Assembly (NCBI GenBank): GCA_946894095.1
Contig: OX335647.2
Span: forward strand, 14,278,001 to 14,342,000
DNA length: 64,000 bases
Direction: 5' to 3'
DNA from: Incurvaria masculella
Taxonomy: Eukaryota > Arthropoda > Insecta > Lepidoptera > Incurvariidae
The position numbers were made by a program, and so were the translations under genes. Positions 1-10,917 of this stretch are shown one piece after another (position 1 is the stretch's first letter; the number at the start of each line of letters is the position of its first letter). The notes below the pieces were generated by a model. That model had not been told where the DNA came from. It did not search any database and saw nothing but the letters and a program-made list of their open reading frames with translations.

Positions 1-1
1 A

Positions 2-1842
2 TTCAGCGATAGCCAAGTCACACTTTCGTGGTTACAAACGGAGCCACATAAATTAAAAACGTTTGTTGCGAACCGTGTCTCGCAATTGACCGACGATATC
101 CCACCACAATGCTGGGCTCACGTACGCAGCGAGGATAATATTGCAGATATCGGCTCCCGTGGAGCGCTGCCCTCGCAGCTGGCTGCGATGCCCGAGTGGC
201 TGGCCGGTCCGTCGTGGCTGTACGCTCGCCGTCACGAGTGGCCTGTCTCGACTTATCACATAAAAAATGCGGATAAGGTGCCAGAGCTTCGAGCTAACGC
301 AGACACGTTTGTGTTAGCCAGTCAAATCACACGAGACGAGTTGTTTGATTTTGAGTTTTTATTAACTGAACGATTTTCATCTTTCAATAAGCTCTTGCGT
401 ACGATCGCATTTGTTTACCGATTCTTTTACAACAGTCGCATGAAAGATATCAGAAAAAGATCTCGCGGTCCGATTACAACCGTAGAACTTCACAATGCTC
501 GCGACCGGTTGCTCAAACTATTGCAGAGTGTTTACTTCCGTGAAGAGATATCTCTGCTGACGGCCGGAAAAGCTGTGCATTCATTACGCAAGCTATCCCC
601 ATTCCTCGATGCCCGTGGTTATCTCAGGGTGGGGGGTAGATTATCACAATCTGAGCTGCCGTATGATGCAAGGCATCCTCTTTTATTGCCAAAAAAATGT
701 CGGCTAACTATTTTGATAATAGAATATTTTCACAAGGTGTATTTACATGCTGGCCCGCGCGCTCTTCAAAACATTTTGAACCAATCCTATTGGATTGTCA
801 GCGCTCGTAGCGTTATTCGTTCGGTATTGTCGAAGTGTGCTGCTTGCTTTAAATGCAAACCGACGTCGGTTCAGCCTGCTATGGGCTCACTACCGGCGGC
901 CCGGGTTACACCTGATAAGGTTTTTAACCACGTTGGCGTGGATCTTGGAGGTCCATTCGTCATAAAAGAAAGTCTACGCCGCAATGCTAAGATAGCAAAG
1001 GCGTATTTATGCCTATTTGTTTGCTTCACGACAAAGGCCGTACACTTAGAAGTACTTTCGTCGTTGTCAGCGGAATGTTTTTTAGCTACTTTAGACCGAT
1101 TTGTGGCTCGACGTGGTTTATGCTCTTCCCTTTATTCGGACAACGGTACAAATTTTACGGCTTCTAATAAACATTTAAAGGAAGTTTCGAAATTCTTAAG
1201 AGCACAACAAGTGCAAGACGAAATAACAGACAGATGTACCTCGAGACAAATTCAGTGGCATTTCAACCCACCTAGTGCTCCAAGTATGGGTGGTTTGTTT
1301 GAAGCAGGAATCCGTTCTGCTAAAGGCCTGCCCTACGCGTAATTGGAGATAAGGCCTTAACTTTTGAGGAATTGACGACCTTATTTTGTCGAATTGAAGC
1401 CGTGCTTAATTCGAGGCCTTTATGTCCTTTGTCAGACAATCCCAATGAGTTTGACACATTGACTGCTGGCCATTTTTTAATTGGTCAACAGCTGGTTGCT
1501 GTACCGGAGCGCGACTTGACTGAGGTTCCTCACCATCACCTGTCACGTTGGCAATTTATCCAGCAGAGCTCACAGCACTTTTGGAAAAGGTGGTCGAAGG
1601 AATATCTCCACACGCTCCAGCAAAGGGCCAAGTGGTTCTCATCTCCTCCGAATCTTAAGGTTGGAGATTTAGTTCTCATAAAATCCGATCAGCAACCTTC
1701 ACTTCACTGGTCTCTCGCCCGAGTCCATAAGACTCACGAGAGCCCTACAGACTCTGCTGTTCGTGTGGTAACCCTCCGAACACAGAGGGGATTTCTTCAG
1801 CGGCCAGTTAATAAGCTGTGTCCGCTTCCTTATGCCTACTAA
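2..1842 (+). pseudogene. BEL/Pao retrotransposon pol, 3' part (RNase H, integrase), frameshifted
   Basis: The frame is open from base 2, so the element begins outside the window. It first reads the end of an RNase H domain (motif FSDSQ, then HVRSEDNIADIGSRG). Next comes an H2C2 zinc finger (HKVYLH and CAAC, about 740-850), then the integrase core with GVDLGGPF, YSDNGTNF and GGLFEAG carrying the D, D and E residues. A TAA at 1340-1342 stops this frame; the match resumes in another frame from about 1330 (VIGDKALTFEEL) and runs to the stop at 1842 with the usual BEL/Pao C-terminal domain (LNSRPL, LKVGDLVLIK, RPVNKLCPLPY). A single-base indel near 1325-1335 explains this. The family normally makes one Gag-Pol polyprotein, so this copy should be inactive. 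Family assignment is confident; the rest of the element is not visible. Confidence 0.93.
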
Positions 1843-2017
1843 CCGATTTCGGCATATATTTATTTATATTAAGTTATGTATGTAAGTTTATTAATCATAC
1901 TTTTGTGGCTAGAGTTGCCTTTTTTTATTTTTCTTTCACATTAATTTTCCAGCATATGTAATTAATATTTATTTTATTTATTCAGTCATGTGCCTGGAAA
2001 TCATCATAATGATTTCG

Positions 2018-2029
2018 GTGAGGGGTTAA
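2018..2029 (+). other. Probable polypurine tract before the LTR
   Basis: A G-rich purine run (gtgaggggttaa) lies directly before TGTTAG at 2030, about 175 bases after the pol stop. This is the expected place for plus-strand priming in an LTR retrotransposon. It is inferred from position and composition only. Confidence 0.45.
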
Positions 2030-2586
2030 TGTTAGGTACCAATTGATCATTTCACGGAATCCCATCCAACTTGCCACCGATTTCCCATAACTATCCTTGG
2101 GACCACGGCGTAAGGTGCATTATGCCATCGCATTGCACCATACCAAGTCATCGCGAGCGCATTCGCGAGACAGTTATCGAAGATTATTTCACGCGGCGGT
2201 CGCTTCACATTCGAGTCCGTGACCTTGGAAGTTTTTGTGGACGTTTTGGCGGGAACCGTGTTCCCGAACCGACCTGGATAGCCCCGTGACGTGTGTCTGC
2301 CGTGCTGGGCGCGTTGCTGGTGCTGGAGCGGAGGAGGCGCCTTCGCCGTGCGAGCGGTCCCCCTCTTCCTTTGAGTCCAGGTTGGTGCCTATTTTAGTCC
2401 CCGCCGCATCAGCTACAGTGCTGGCGCTGTTGTCAAGATCCAGATTTTTTTTAACTGACTGTTGAAATAAGACGCCTGTGAATGTTCCTTTTAAAATTTT
2501 AGCGGGCTTCGCTGGGGTGAATTTCCAGAATTAAACTGAGCCGAGCGGAGCCGTGAACTTCAACTAGTATTCTATAATTTGTATCA
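2030..2586 (+). repeat. Probable 3' LTR of the BEL/Pao element
   Basis: The segment starts with TG just after a polypurine tract and sits downstream of pol, as a 3' LTR should. It contains a possible polyadenylation signal (gaaataaga, about 2464). The right edge is uncertain. A CA at 2585-2586 would give a 557-bp LTR, but 2500-2567 resembles a Helitron end, so the true LTR may stop near 2480. The 5' LTR lies outside the window and cannot be compared. Confidence 0.4.
2500..2567 (+). mobile_element. Possible Helitron 3' end fragment
   Basis: The stretch holds gagccgagcggagccg and ends in CTAG followed by T. This is the arrangement seen at the better-preserved Helitron end at 14068-14072. No 5' end is visible. 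It overlaps the tentative LTR edge. Confidence 0.3.
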
Positions 2587-2757
2587 GGAGTGTGCGTTCA
2601 AAGAAAAAAAAAAGATCAAGTATACTGTACTCAGACAGTAAGTCTGACATTGACGGCAAAATAAATATAAACAATTTGGGAATGTGTCTAAATTTTATAA
2701 TAGATAGCTTTAATTTAAAAAAGCTCCAATTTCTGCCGGCTGTATGGGTTCCGGCAC

Positions 2758-3298
2758 TTAAGGTGGGCCATCCCGCTCAACTCCCCATACAAACGGGGAA
2801 AGAAGATCACGCCCATATTTCTTGTCAGAGATCCCAAATTTTGCTCTATTTAGCTTTTTTGATCGACGATGACCGTTAGTATTGTTCAATTGACTTTCGT
2901 TTCTAAGTTAGAAGGTCCGAAAGTTCGAAATTTTCGCGCGTTTTATACAAAAACTTTGGAGGTGATTACGCAATGACCAGGAAGTAAAAATATCTTAAAA
3001 AGATTAGTCATCAGACATAGCTTATTAAATCAAGATTTATAATATATTTGGTTTTTGTTAGATTTTTGACTACAGCCGTCGAGGTTTACTTTTAGCTATA
3101 AGTCGTTTTGTAATTAAAATGTTCGTAAATCTTACCAAATCAAAGACTATGCGCATTGTCTGCTTTGTTGACATATTGCATTCGCCTCATCACGGAGCCT
3201 GTCTATTTCTTTTAAACAGAGAAGGTCCCAGAGCGTAACAGCACGGTTTTGTATCGTGCCGGCGAATAAGTTAGTCCCGCCGGGTTGGGCCACCTTAA
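2758..3298 (+). mobile_element. TTAA-flanked MITE, copy 1 (541 bp)
   Basis: Both ends carry TTAA next to short terminal inverted repeats: TTAAGGTGGGCC at the left and GGGCCACCTTAA at the right. The interior matches copies at 12119-12651 and 31968-32454, for example gtccgaaagttcga, tttcgcgcg and cacggagcctgtct. No transposase ORF is present, so it is non-autonomous. TTAA target sites are typical of piggyBac-type transposases, which is the inferred source of mobilisation. Confidence 0.75.
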
Positions 3299-3661
3299 GG
3301 TGGGCCTTTTCGCTTAACTCCCCCTTCAAACGTGGCAAGAAGATCATGTACATATTTAATGTCGCAGATCCAAAATTATACTAAAAACGGCTTTATTTGA
3401 TCGACCTTGATGCTTAAACAATTGTATTTGGTTCTAAGTTATTAGGTCCGAAAGTTCGAATTTTTCGCGCATGTTATACAATACATTTGGACGAGGATTA
3501 CTCAACGATAAACAAAACATCTAAGAAATCTTTGTAAATCCTTACAAATCAAACAAATTACAAATCAATCACAAAGGCTATCTTTTTTTTCTAAAAACAG
3601 ACAGTGCCAGATTGCAATAGAACAATTTTGTAGTTCCGTCACGTAGGAAAGGTCACCTTAA
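3295..3661 (+). mobile_element. TTAA-flanked MITE, copy 2 (367 bp, internally deleted)
   Basis: It begins at the same TTAA (3295-3298) that ends copy 1 and finishes with GGTCACCTTAA at 3651-3661. It shares the left part (aagaagatcatg, gtccgaaagttcga, tttttcgcgc) but is about 170 bp shorter than copy 1 and more diverged. Confidence 0.65.
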
Positions 3662-3669
3662 AATAATTT

Positions 3670-3958
3670 CAAGTAGTCCATTTCTTCCCGTGTATGTCGT
3701 ATGAGGCAACTGGGAGATTTGTCGTTTGTGGTTCTTACTTACTAGGTGGAAAGGTCCATCCCGTCCGGGTTGGTGTCATCGAACTGAATGACGATGGTCG
3801 CAGAGGCAATAAATATTGTCCTTGTTATCCATCCAATTCAATTTAGCCGTGCAATATAAGGAAGGTCCCGGCATGGCCCCTAGTTTCAATGTCATGTGGC
3901 AATATAATGGCAGTAGGTGTTGTATTAGCCATCCGTGTTCAATTTATAAGAAAATTAA
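3670..3958 (+). mobile_element. SINE family 1, third-type head
   Basis: The body matches the shared SINE body: cccgtccgggttgg, gatggtcg, aggaaggtcccggcatgg, and a tail with tattagccatcc before an A-rich end. The head is neither tRNA- nor 5S-like; it reads cccgtgtatgtcgtatgagg followed by a diverged gattcgtcg-type segment. Related heads occur at 33895 and 39050. Confidence 0.6.
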
Positions 3959-3959
3959 G

Positions 3960-5985
3960 AATCAAACACGAAAAAACTTAAGGTTTCGTAATGTTAAATC
4001 CACCGAACTAATTTTTGTTTAAAGTTGAAAAAAAAACTCCATGTTACATGTACGTGACCAACATTTATTTAGTTTTTTTAGCGTTCAAACTAGGATAAAA
4101 TTACTCATTTGCACGTCCAGAATGACCCGCCGGCTTAATGTAATAACAGAATTGGCGCCATGTCCATACACTTTCATACAAAGTGGTGATGGTCGTAGCA
4201 GAGCGTAGCAAGTGCTACGCTCACAGTGTTGCTACGACCGCTCGTAGCAATACATTGTTGCAGGTATATAAACCCTACAATTTATTTGAAATGTAGTTAA
4301 CGCCTGCGTATCGAATTATTTAAATTCTCTTTGGCCAACTGAGTCCGCCTTTTTGTAGCGCCTGTAGTTTGAATTGTTTGGGTTATAAAATAATATGTAT
4401 ATGCTTGCATTAATAACTTCGTTCATTCTCTCAATCTTGACTCTTATGAAATCTGTTATGACCATATTTAAATGACTTCAATAAAATTAAAAGAAAAAAA
4501 TCCAAAATGACCTCCAGAAGTTAATAAAGATGCTAAATTGTCATCCAATATCAAAAGACACTCTAAGCATGCATTATATTCTCAAATTGTTTACTTTCTG
4601 TCGAGACACTCCATCTCAAAGAGATGTGGGGGTAGTCGTCCATACCATGGAGAATTCTCCTTGGAGCTGTATAACTCAATCCTTTCGTTTCCTTTCTACC
4701 ATCGCTCAACCAGATACCACCCACCTGGCAGGGAATGAACCTATTATCTGTTCTAATTCCGAGTATTATAACCATCCGTTCCTTCAGATCCTTTATTTCT
4801 AGGATCGGTAAGTAAGTTAAACATGGTCAGAAAAAACACTTGGCCGACCGGTATGGCTTTCGCAGCCCCTGAGAAAGTTTGAAAGCCCATGGGTGTCATA
4901 GGGCGCCTGGCGTACGACATATGCCGCGCTTACCACAAATTTAAATACAAGTAAATAAATACATTTAAATAGAGGGTGCACGAAAACATTCCAGCAAGCC
5001 AATATTAGTTTACCGTGGCAAGCTAAAGTTTGTACAAAAGAGACATGTATATGCTGTCGAAAGAAATAAAGTGAACCTACGGCGACCCGAAGTGTCTTAC
5101 GATCAAGAAAGTTTGGTATGAATTTAGCAATATTGTTTTTTTAGGACCAGTCTTATCAATCATGTTTTGCCCCTCGGGTCAAATAAGCAGGGCGGATAGG
5201 GATCTACATGAAGCATCGCCTACCGAAATTATAAAAATTGTGAAACAAAAAAAAATTATGACGTAACGATTGAATTAGCCGATATTACTCATTGTAATCT
5301 TTTATCACAAAGGTGTATAATGACAACAATGATATAATGAGTATTAATGATAAAAAAAACTTTGGAAAAAATTAAAAAATCATTAAAATATTTTGGTTGC
5401 TTGCAGGTAATTATTAATCAATGGATACAGGCACCACAACGTGCCACAACCGAAACCTGGTATCAGTCCATCAAACCGAATTTCCGAATATATCTGGTTG
5501 TTGTGCCAGGACAACATGTCTTTTAGAGCAGCGGTTACTTGGATCTGGAGGTAAAACTTGCGTTATTACAGTTGAAAAAAATTATTTTATTTACAAATAA
5601 CAAATAATTATTGTAATATGTAGTTTTAACCGCAATTTTTATTTATAAACAAAATAAACAAAAACTGCTCACGTACTTACAAGGGGCGGCGCAAGTGGGA
5701 GGAGAGGGGGTGATAACCAGTGTGTAAAATAACAAATAAGAAAATTCGATACATTTTGCACCAATTTTATTATTTTTTTCTGTCTTACTGGTGCAATTTA
5801 TGACCTAAACTTCTGATTGTTGCAGAATGACCTACCCTTTTTTTACATTTTACACCGGTTCAGCGGGGTTACCATGGTAAATAACTCACCAGGTGAATAA
5901 CAGGAGAACAGGTAAAGTAGTTATTAAATCTGACGTTTAGTTGCATTTATGGTACGCCAACTAGTAAATTTCAGTTCACTTACCC
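3960..5985. other. No gene recognised; AT-rich, one palindrome
   Basis: No ORF here is convincing; the longest frames (about 90 codons near 4530-4800) have no recognisable motif. The only clear structure is the palindrome at 4191-4239. Confidence 0.5.
4191..4239. repeat. Nested perfect palindrome
   Basis: An inner perfect inverted repeat (gagcgtagca, 2-base centre, tgctacgctc, 4201-4222) is enclosed by a second pair (ggtcgtagca at 4191-4200 and tgctacgacc at 4230-4239). The sequence could form a cruciform. It has no ORF and may be a remnant of a foldback element. Confidence 0.7.
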
Positions 5986-5989
5986 ACGA

Positions 5990-6083
5990 TTTGACCACCT
6001 CTAGCTACCTGAAATCATTGCATATTTACATGGTGTAACCGAAAGATAGCTTTGGGATTTTTGTAGCTCGTGGTGGTAGAAGC
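5990..6083. mobile_element. Small palindromic MITE, copy 1
   Basis: It starts with gaccacctctagctacc and ends with gtagctcgtggtgg, which are imperfect inverted repeats. The interior (catggtgtaaccgaaagata) matches the copy at 59608-59722. Too short to encode a protein. Confidence 0.55.
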
Positions 6084-6180
6084 GGGCATTAGTCGAATAA
6101 CACGTCTTTTGACAGTTAGCATGGTGTGAAATGCAACGAAACGTCCGATTTAAACACTCTATTGCCTGAGCCTGTAGTCT

Positions 6181-6340
6181 CAGTTGTCACCTAAATTGGC
6201 GTTTACGGCAAACCGATCTACTGGCGTTTTCAAATGTATGGAGAAATTAAAGAACGCGCGCAGTGGGCGTTAATCAAACTAACATTTGCGAGTCCGAGTT
6301 TGATTTGACAGCTTACTCAACGATGCCGTAAATACGTCGA
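6181..6340 (+). mobile_element. MITE with TTGGCGTTTACG inverted ends, copy 1
   Basis: It matches the reverse complement of the insertion at 34946-35102: cctaaattggcgtttacgg, aatgtatggagaaa, gcgcgcagtgggcgtta, then a degraded right end near 6333 (atgccgtaaata). The right boundary is uncertain. No coding capacity. Confidence 0.6.
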
Positions 6341-6479
6341 CGTTGCCGTTTACGTCGATTCCGCGTTTTCATACAAATCGGAAGTGCGTGTTTGACTTTG
6401 ACAGCTTGAAGAAGTAAAACCACAGAATATCTAGTAAAAATTTGTATGGAGTTTGACGTTTTTAATGCCCTGACCACTC

Positions 6480-6720
6480 TGTTCACCTGACGTTCAACCG
6501 GCGATAACCCCCAGTCCTTGTCGAGGTATGGTGCGAGCGCGTGTCAGCGTAAAGCCTCCGCACCGCCGACGCGCCGACGACACCGCGCCACACCGCCGAT
6601 CGTCGACCGCCATCCTCGATACCACCGCTGTGTCCATAAAGGCGCACTCGTAAAATATTGGAGCGACCAATATCCATCGTCGGGTAGGTGTTGTTGTCTC
6701 TGAGGCGGAACGCAAATATT
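6480..6720. other. CpG-rich patch
   Basis: This segment is clearly richer in G, C and CpG than its surroundings (repeated ccgccga and gcgcc motifs). Several overlapping frames stay open on both strands, as GC-rich DNA often does, and none has a recognisable domain. Confidence 0.4.
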
Positions 6721-7578
6721 GTTATCGGATGTTCTCGTACGTGACCGATACGCAACATTGAAACTTGGAAAGGACGTCACTGTTTCATCGGAGAAAGTGT
6801 GCATATTTTGCGGAATCGATGCTCGTGGGCGGTGGATTCGACACATACATTTCTGAGAATTCGCGAACTCGATAGCTAGTTTCATAACGATAACCTTTGG
6901 CACGTCGCCGTAAATTTAAAACACTGAATAGGTATACAATTTATGAAGATATTTATGAAGATATTTATTATCGTTTGCTGCGTATTCATGAATTCAGAAC
7001 TTCTGTTTTAAGGAATACACAAAATATTCTCAGATTTCAAAAATAACCTCTAAGAATTTTGACTTTTTCAAAATGGAATGCCACATGTATGGACTTTTCA
7101 GTAACCAATAGATGCTAACAGTTTAAATATTTTAAAGTTAAGTTTGAATGTAAATAAAAACGTAAGAAATATAGTTAAGAAAGGCAGTCTACAAAATATG
7201 CACTTAGAGATAGAGGTAAGCTATTGTCGTTTCATTGTTCTTTTATTTTCTTTTGTCTGTTTTTTGCATTTTTAATTTTACTTTACCTTTACTTTTATTA
7301 TTATCTGTTTTCAGCTTTTGGTTTTTTAATTGTTTAGTTTGATGATGATTTACGCATGCTGTATGTGTTTTATTATGTTATCCTAGTAATGTTAAGTGTA
7401 TGATTCTGTATGTCGATCTATTAAATAAATAAAAAAAAAAAATTAGCTTGCTGTTCCACCAGCTAGAACGAAACTTCACACCTTCAACAAATGGTCTTTA
7501 TGTGACAAAATTCTTTAATATTTTATAATAACGTATTCTAAATGACATTCTGAACATAATTTTATTTTATATAAATGT
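6721..7578. other. No gene recognised; AT-rich
   Basis: Low-complexity AT-rich DNA. A run around 7410-7440 (attaaataaataaaaaaaa) could be the 3' end of a retroposed or non-LTR sequence, but nothing upstream confirms it. Confidence 0.4.
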
Positions 7579-7839
7579 TTAAGCGGATACTTTGCTGAGC
7601 CGTCCCACAAATTCGAACAATACTCCACGTTTTTGGTCAGGCGTGAAATATTGATGCACCCTGTTGAGGATTTCAAGATTGTTTGAGGCGAGCTTGGCTT
7701 TATCCTCGATATGGAGCTTGAAATTAAGGTCTTGCGTCATGCCCTGAACCGTCGGAGCTACCCTGAATGGAGTCCACTTCGCGTTGAATACGCACCATAT
7801 CTTGTATTCTAATTTGGTTATTATTTGTTCAGCCCACAT
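7579..7839 (-). CDS. Orphan 86-codon ORF, possible host exon or retropseudogene
   Basis: The minus-strand frame encodes 86 residues ending VGRLSKVSA before TAA. Composition looks protein-like, with mixed charged and hydrophobic residues (KLHIEDKAKLASNN, QYFTPDQKRG) and many C or G third positions, unlike the AT-rich flanks. AATAAA-like sequences follow the stop. No AG splice acceptor lies between the first in-frame upstream stop and the ORF. That leaves an unspliced start at this ATG, a truncated retrocopy, or chance. I do not recognise the family. Confidence 0.35.
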   Translation of the reverse strand: MWAEQIITKLEYKIWCVFNAKWTPFRVAPTVQGMTQDLNFKLHIEDKAKLASNNLEILNRVHQYFTPDQKRGVLFEFVGRLSKVSA

Positions 7840-7982
7840 ACGAAATTTTAAATTGTATTATGTTTTAATATTAAATTATACTGTGTTGAGAAATGCTCAC
7901 ATGCCTAACGGTGAAAGATAATGGATAAATAAATAAAAATGAGAATACCATTTTTACATTGCCTATGCGAACCTGCTGCACA

Positions 7983-8160
7983 CTAGAACTTTGACACCTT
8001 TAATTTGGTCACCTTTGATATTGGAAACCCCATGTTTGTGGTTACGTCACGACTATATTTCGACTTTGTGAAGGCGAAGTGGGCCCAACGAGAGCCCTTC
8101 TGCAAATAATAGACCTCCAGCCGCTGTCGAGTTTGTGGCCACTCAAACGAGCTTATTCGT
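7983..8160 (-). other. Possible coding remnant, unknown
   Basis: A minus-strand frame reads FEWPQTRQRLEVYYLQKG and ends KVTKLKVSKF before a stop. It is cut upstream by a SINE fragment at 8165. It lies upstream of the 7579-7839 ORF on the same strand, but no splice sites join them convincingly. Function unknown; it may be chance. Confidence 0.2.
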
Positions 8161-8164
8161 GTTT

Positions 8165-8212
8165 TACACCCAGTTAATTGTAGCCGTGCAATATAAGGTC
8201 CTGGCAAGGAAC
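8165..8212 (+). mobile_element. SINE family 1 fragment
   Basis: A short match to the body and tail junction: cagttaattgtagccgtgca followed by aaggtcctggcaaggaac. A second tiny tail match (catgacagtaggtgtggtaa) lies near 8490-8510. Confidence 0.5.
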
Positions 8213-8912
8213 ACAAACAAGGCGTCCAATTGTATTATTCGTTAAGAGACAGCAATGAAAATAAAATATATAATAAATAATGATGATTCAGAAGTTTAAA
8301 TTTAAAAAATATTAATAGAATATAATGTTAAGCTTAATGTATATAAAAATCAATTTGTGCTGACGTGTGTACCTATTTATAATAAACTGTTTCTATACCT
8401 GCATAGTAATTGTTCCGAAACAATAAGCAATATTATCAATATTATCAATTATTATCAACGTTGACTTCATGGGTACGTTGTGCTCATGTCATGACAGTAG
8501 GTGTGGTAATAAGGTGGCTACTTTTTAACATACGAAAGGGAAATTCTTCCCCGAGCTAAAGTCTTCGAGCGTTTAACGATCACTCTAGGTAGTTCGGCAC
8601 CAGAAGCCCGATTCTGCTATTTGTCCAATTTCAAACCATTCCGTATAAGTTATGTTTCCGTCAAACATAACACGCTAAGTTTCGAGTGTGGTTTCCAAAA
8701 ATCGGTATTCAAAATGCTGGAAATATGCTCTGGTAAGAAAGAAAGGCGAGGAGTTGGAGGGAAGCGAACACACTTCGACACAAGATTACATAATTCCTAT
8801 GAATTTACTTAGTTATTTTGCATTATTCATCGGAAGGGGTTATTCAAGTAGGAAATAATTTTAAAGTGTTCTAATTTCTTAAATGAGGCAAAATGAAGTT
8901 AATTAGGAATTT

Positions 8913-9068
8913 GAAAACTCAGTCGAACTCTTTCTCAATGCAAATACAATATCGTGTCGACCCTGGAAAACTCAGTCGAACTCTTTCTCAATGCAAATAC
9001 AATATCGTGTCGACCCTGGAAAACTCAGTCGAACTCTTTCTCAATGCAAATACAATATCGACCCTGGA
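8913..9068 (+). repeat. Tandem repeat, 53-bp unit, about 3 copies
   Basis: Unit starts (gaaaactcagtcgaactc) fall at 8913, 8966 and 9019, giving an exact 53-bp period. The last copy lacks 5 bases (tgtcg). The copies look nearly identical by eye. The period is not a multiple of three, so each copy is read in a different frame, which argues against a coding role. Confidence 0.9.
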
Positions 9069-9069
9069 T

Positions 9070-9815
9070 TTTTGAGTTCCCACTTGAAATATTTGTTCGG
9101 ACCAATATCACAACATTGAGTAATGTATTCTATAACAAAAGTAATGTATTTATCAACTTTAAGGCGCGTTAAAATCAGGAGTAAAAAGTGGTGGATTTTT
9201 TTACCTAACTAAGACGATTGAAACATTATAAAATTCAAGCAGAATTAATGAGTCAGAGCCTTAATTGAAACTTGTGCCGTTGAAAAGAGAAATTTTCTTA
9301 AATTTTAATCTATTCAAATTATTGAATTAATGAACCACAAAGTCCTCGTTCTACCATCTCCAAAAATTAAGATTTAGGGGGAAAGTAAATATATAAAGCG
9401 CTAGGTCCACTCGCGAAGAGAAGTTACATGTTTCATATTTTGAGTTATTTATACAGTAGAGCAAGTTTTAAAGCATACAATAATAAATTATATCTCATTT
9501 TAATTTTTAGTACACTGAGCACATATTTTTTTTATATATATCAATTCCTCAAAGCAGTATTACTTCAAAATAAACGTGGGGTCGGTATAATGAAAATGCC
9601 CATGAATTTGGTATCATGTATACGATATTCCAGCTAATATCCCTGTTGGGCTGTCTATCTAACTGAAATGGGAAGGTATTAATTTCTTAATTCATGCCAT
9701 CCGGTTACACATTGGGTATTATATTTACATTTATCAGAGACTCGGTAACTTCATTTTAATTTAACCTAGCCTACAGTATGTACAATTGCTATTTACGCAT
9801 TAGCATGTGCACATA
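9070..9815. other. No gene recognised
   Basis: AT-rich sequence with no clear ORF or repeat. Confidence 0.4.
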
Positions 9816-9835
9816 TTTACATAATTATAGTAAAA

Positions 9836-10081
9836 GTGAGGACTGACGTAGACCATATCCCAAAGGAACATCTGGAAATGGAAAGGAATCTAAAGGAAAA
9901 TCGATTATATGTGTTTAGCGCTAACGACGGCGTATTACAATACCGGCAAAAACTTGATCGAATTACGAAGCAAATGGCCACATCAGTAGACGTGTTTGGG
10001 CCACTACAGCGAATACAGCTCGCTGCCAGAGTGCTTCCTGTTCCGTTTGAACCGCGAGACGCGCAACATGTCATGGAGTGA
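9836..10081 (+). CDS. Orphan 81-codon ORF, possible exon or retropseudogene
   Basis: The plus frame reads DHIPKEHLEMERNLKENRLY, then YRQKLDRITKQMATSVDVFG, and ends DAQHVME before TGA. It is rich in charged residues and looks like a helical protein segment. The frame is open a little further upstream without an obvious start. A possible acceptor (ataattatag) ends at 9829, but no donor follows in frame. The opposite strand is also open here. I do not recognise the family. Confidence 0.3.
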   Translation: MRTDVDHIPKEHLEMERNLKENRLYVFSANDGVLQYRQKLDRITKQMATSVDVFGPLQRIQLAARVLPVPFEPRDAQHVME

Positions 10082-10917
10082 ACGTAATCTATAAACATTA
10101 TTATTTTGGACGATTTATGCCTCCTAGGAGTTTTATATGACCTCTCAATAACGAATTATTGGAACGATCTAGTGAACCAGTACTAAAGACATTGGATTGC
10201 AGTGCGCGAACTACCACGCTGGTGTATTCGCCCAAATTCATCAGAAACCCAGGGCCCTGGTGTGCTGAGAACTGATGCCATCAACCTGTGAGTGTTTTCC
10301 AAGGATTTATTTTGTTCTCTTGTATTTTTTGCAAAGACTCAATTATTTGCATTAAAATAAGTTTACGCTAAATTCGCATTTCTTAGAGTCCTCTGAGGCT
10401 CATGTCATACAAGGCGAATAACGTCTAACGTATCGCCTATCACTAAATCGATTCGATCGTCAATTTCGCTAACTTATACCTATTCATAAACCATTGAAAA
10501 CACGTAATACTTAATACATAAAATTGTGCTGAAAATATGTTTCTAACATTATCCAATAATCCATGGATGGGCGATTTAATGATAAATGTAATTATTTATT
10601 CAATGGTGTAAGTAAGGGAAAGCAATTCAGTAACGTGATTAGAAGGAATTATCATATTTTATATACATCAAGTTTAGAATTAACAACATTTCGATCCAGT
10701 GAATGAGACCGATTCGAAGACCACGGCCAGCTATGGTCGCCGTGCGACACTCTGCTGTATTAAGATATCGGTCAGATTTGACGACGTCATAAATATAATA
10801 ATTAAATCCACGAGGAACCGACCGACTCGCCTCACCATCAACTGGGGATAGAACGAGGGATAGAAGCAGCAGGCTCTTCGATCTGTAAATTAAATCTTTC
10901 AACAAACAACTATGCGA
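10082..10917. other. No gene recognised
   Basis: No supported ORF, repeat or RNA. The part at 10680-10900 is less AT-rich than its flanks but carries no motif I can name. Confidence 0.4.

Noticed and set aside
6544..6903. 119-codon minus-strand frame
   Set aside because: Overlaps other open frames in a CpG-rich patch and has no recognisable motif.
9817..10098. 93-codon minus-strand frame
   Set aside because: Mirror of the plus-strand ORF at 9836-10081; its cysteine/serine-rich composition looks like an antisense shadow, though the choice of strand is not certain.
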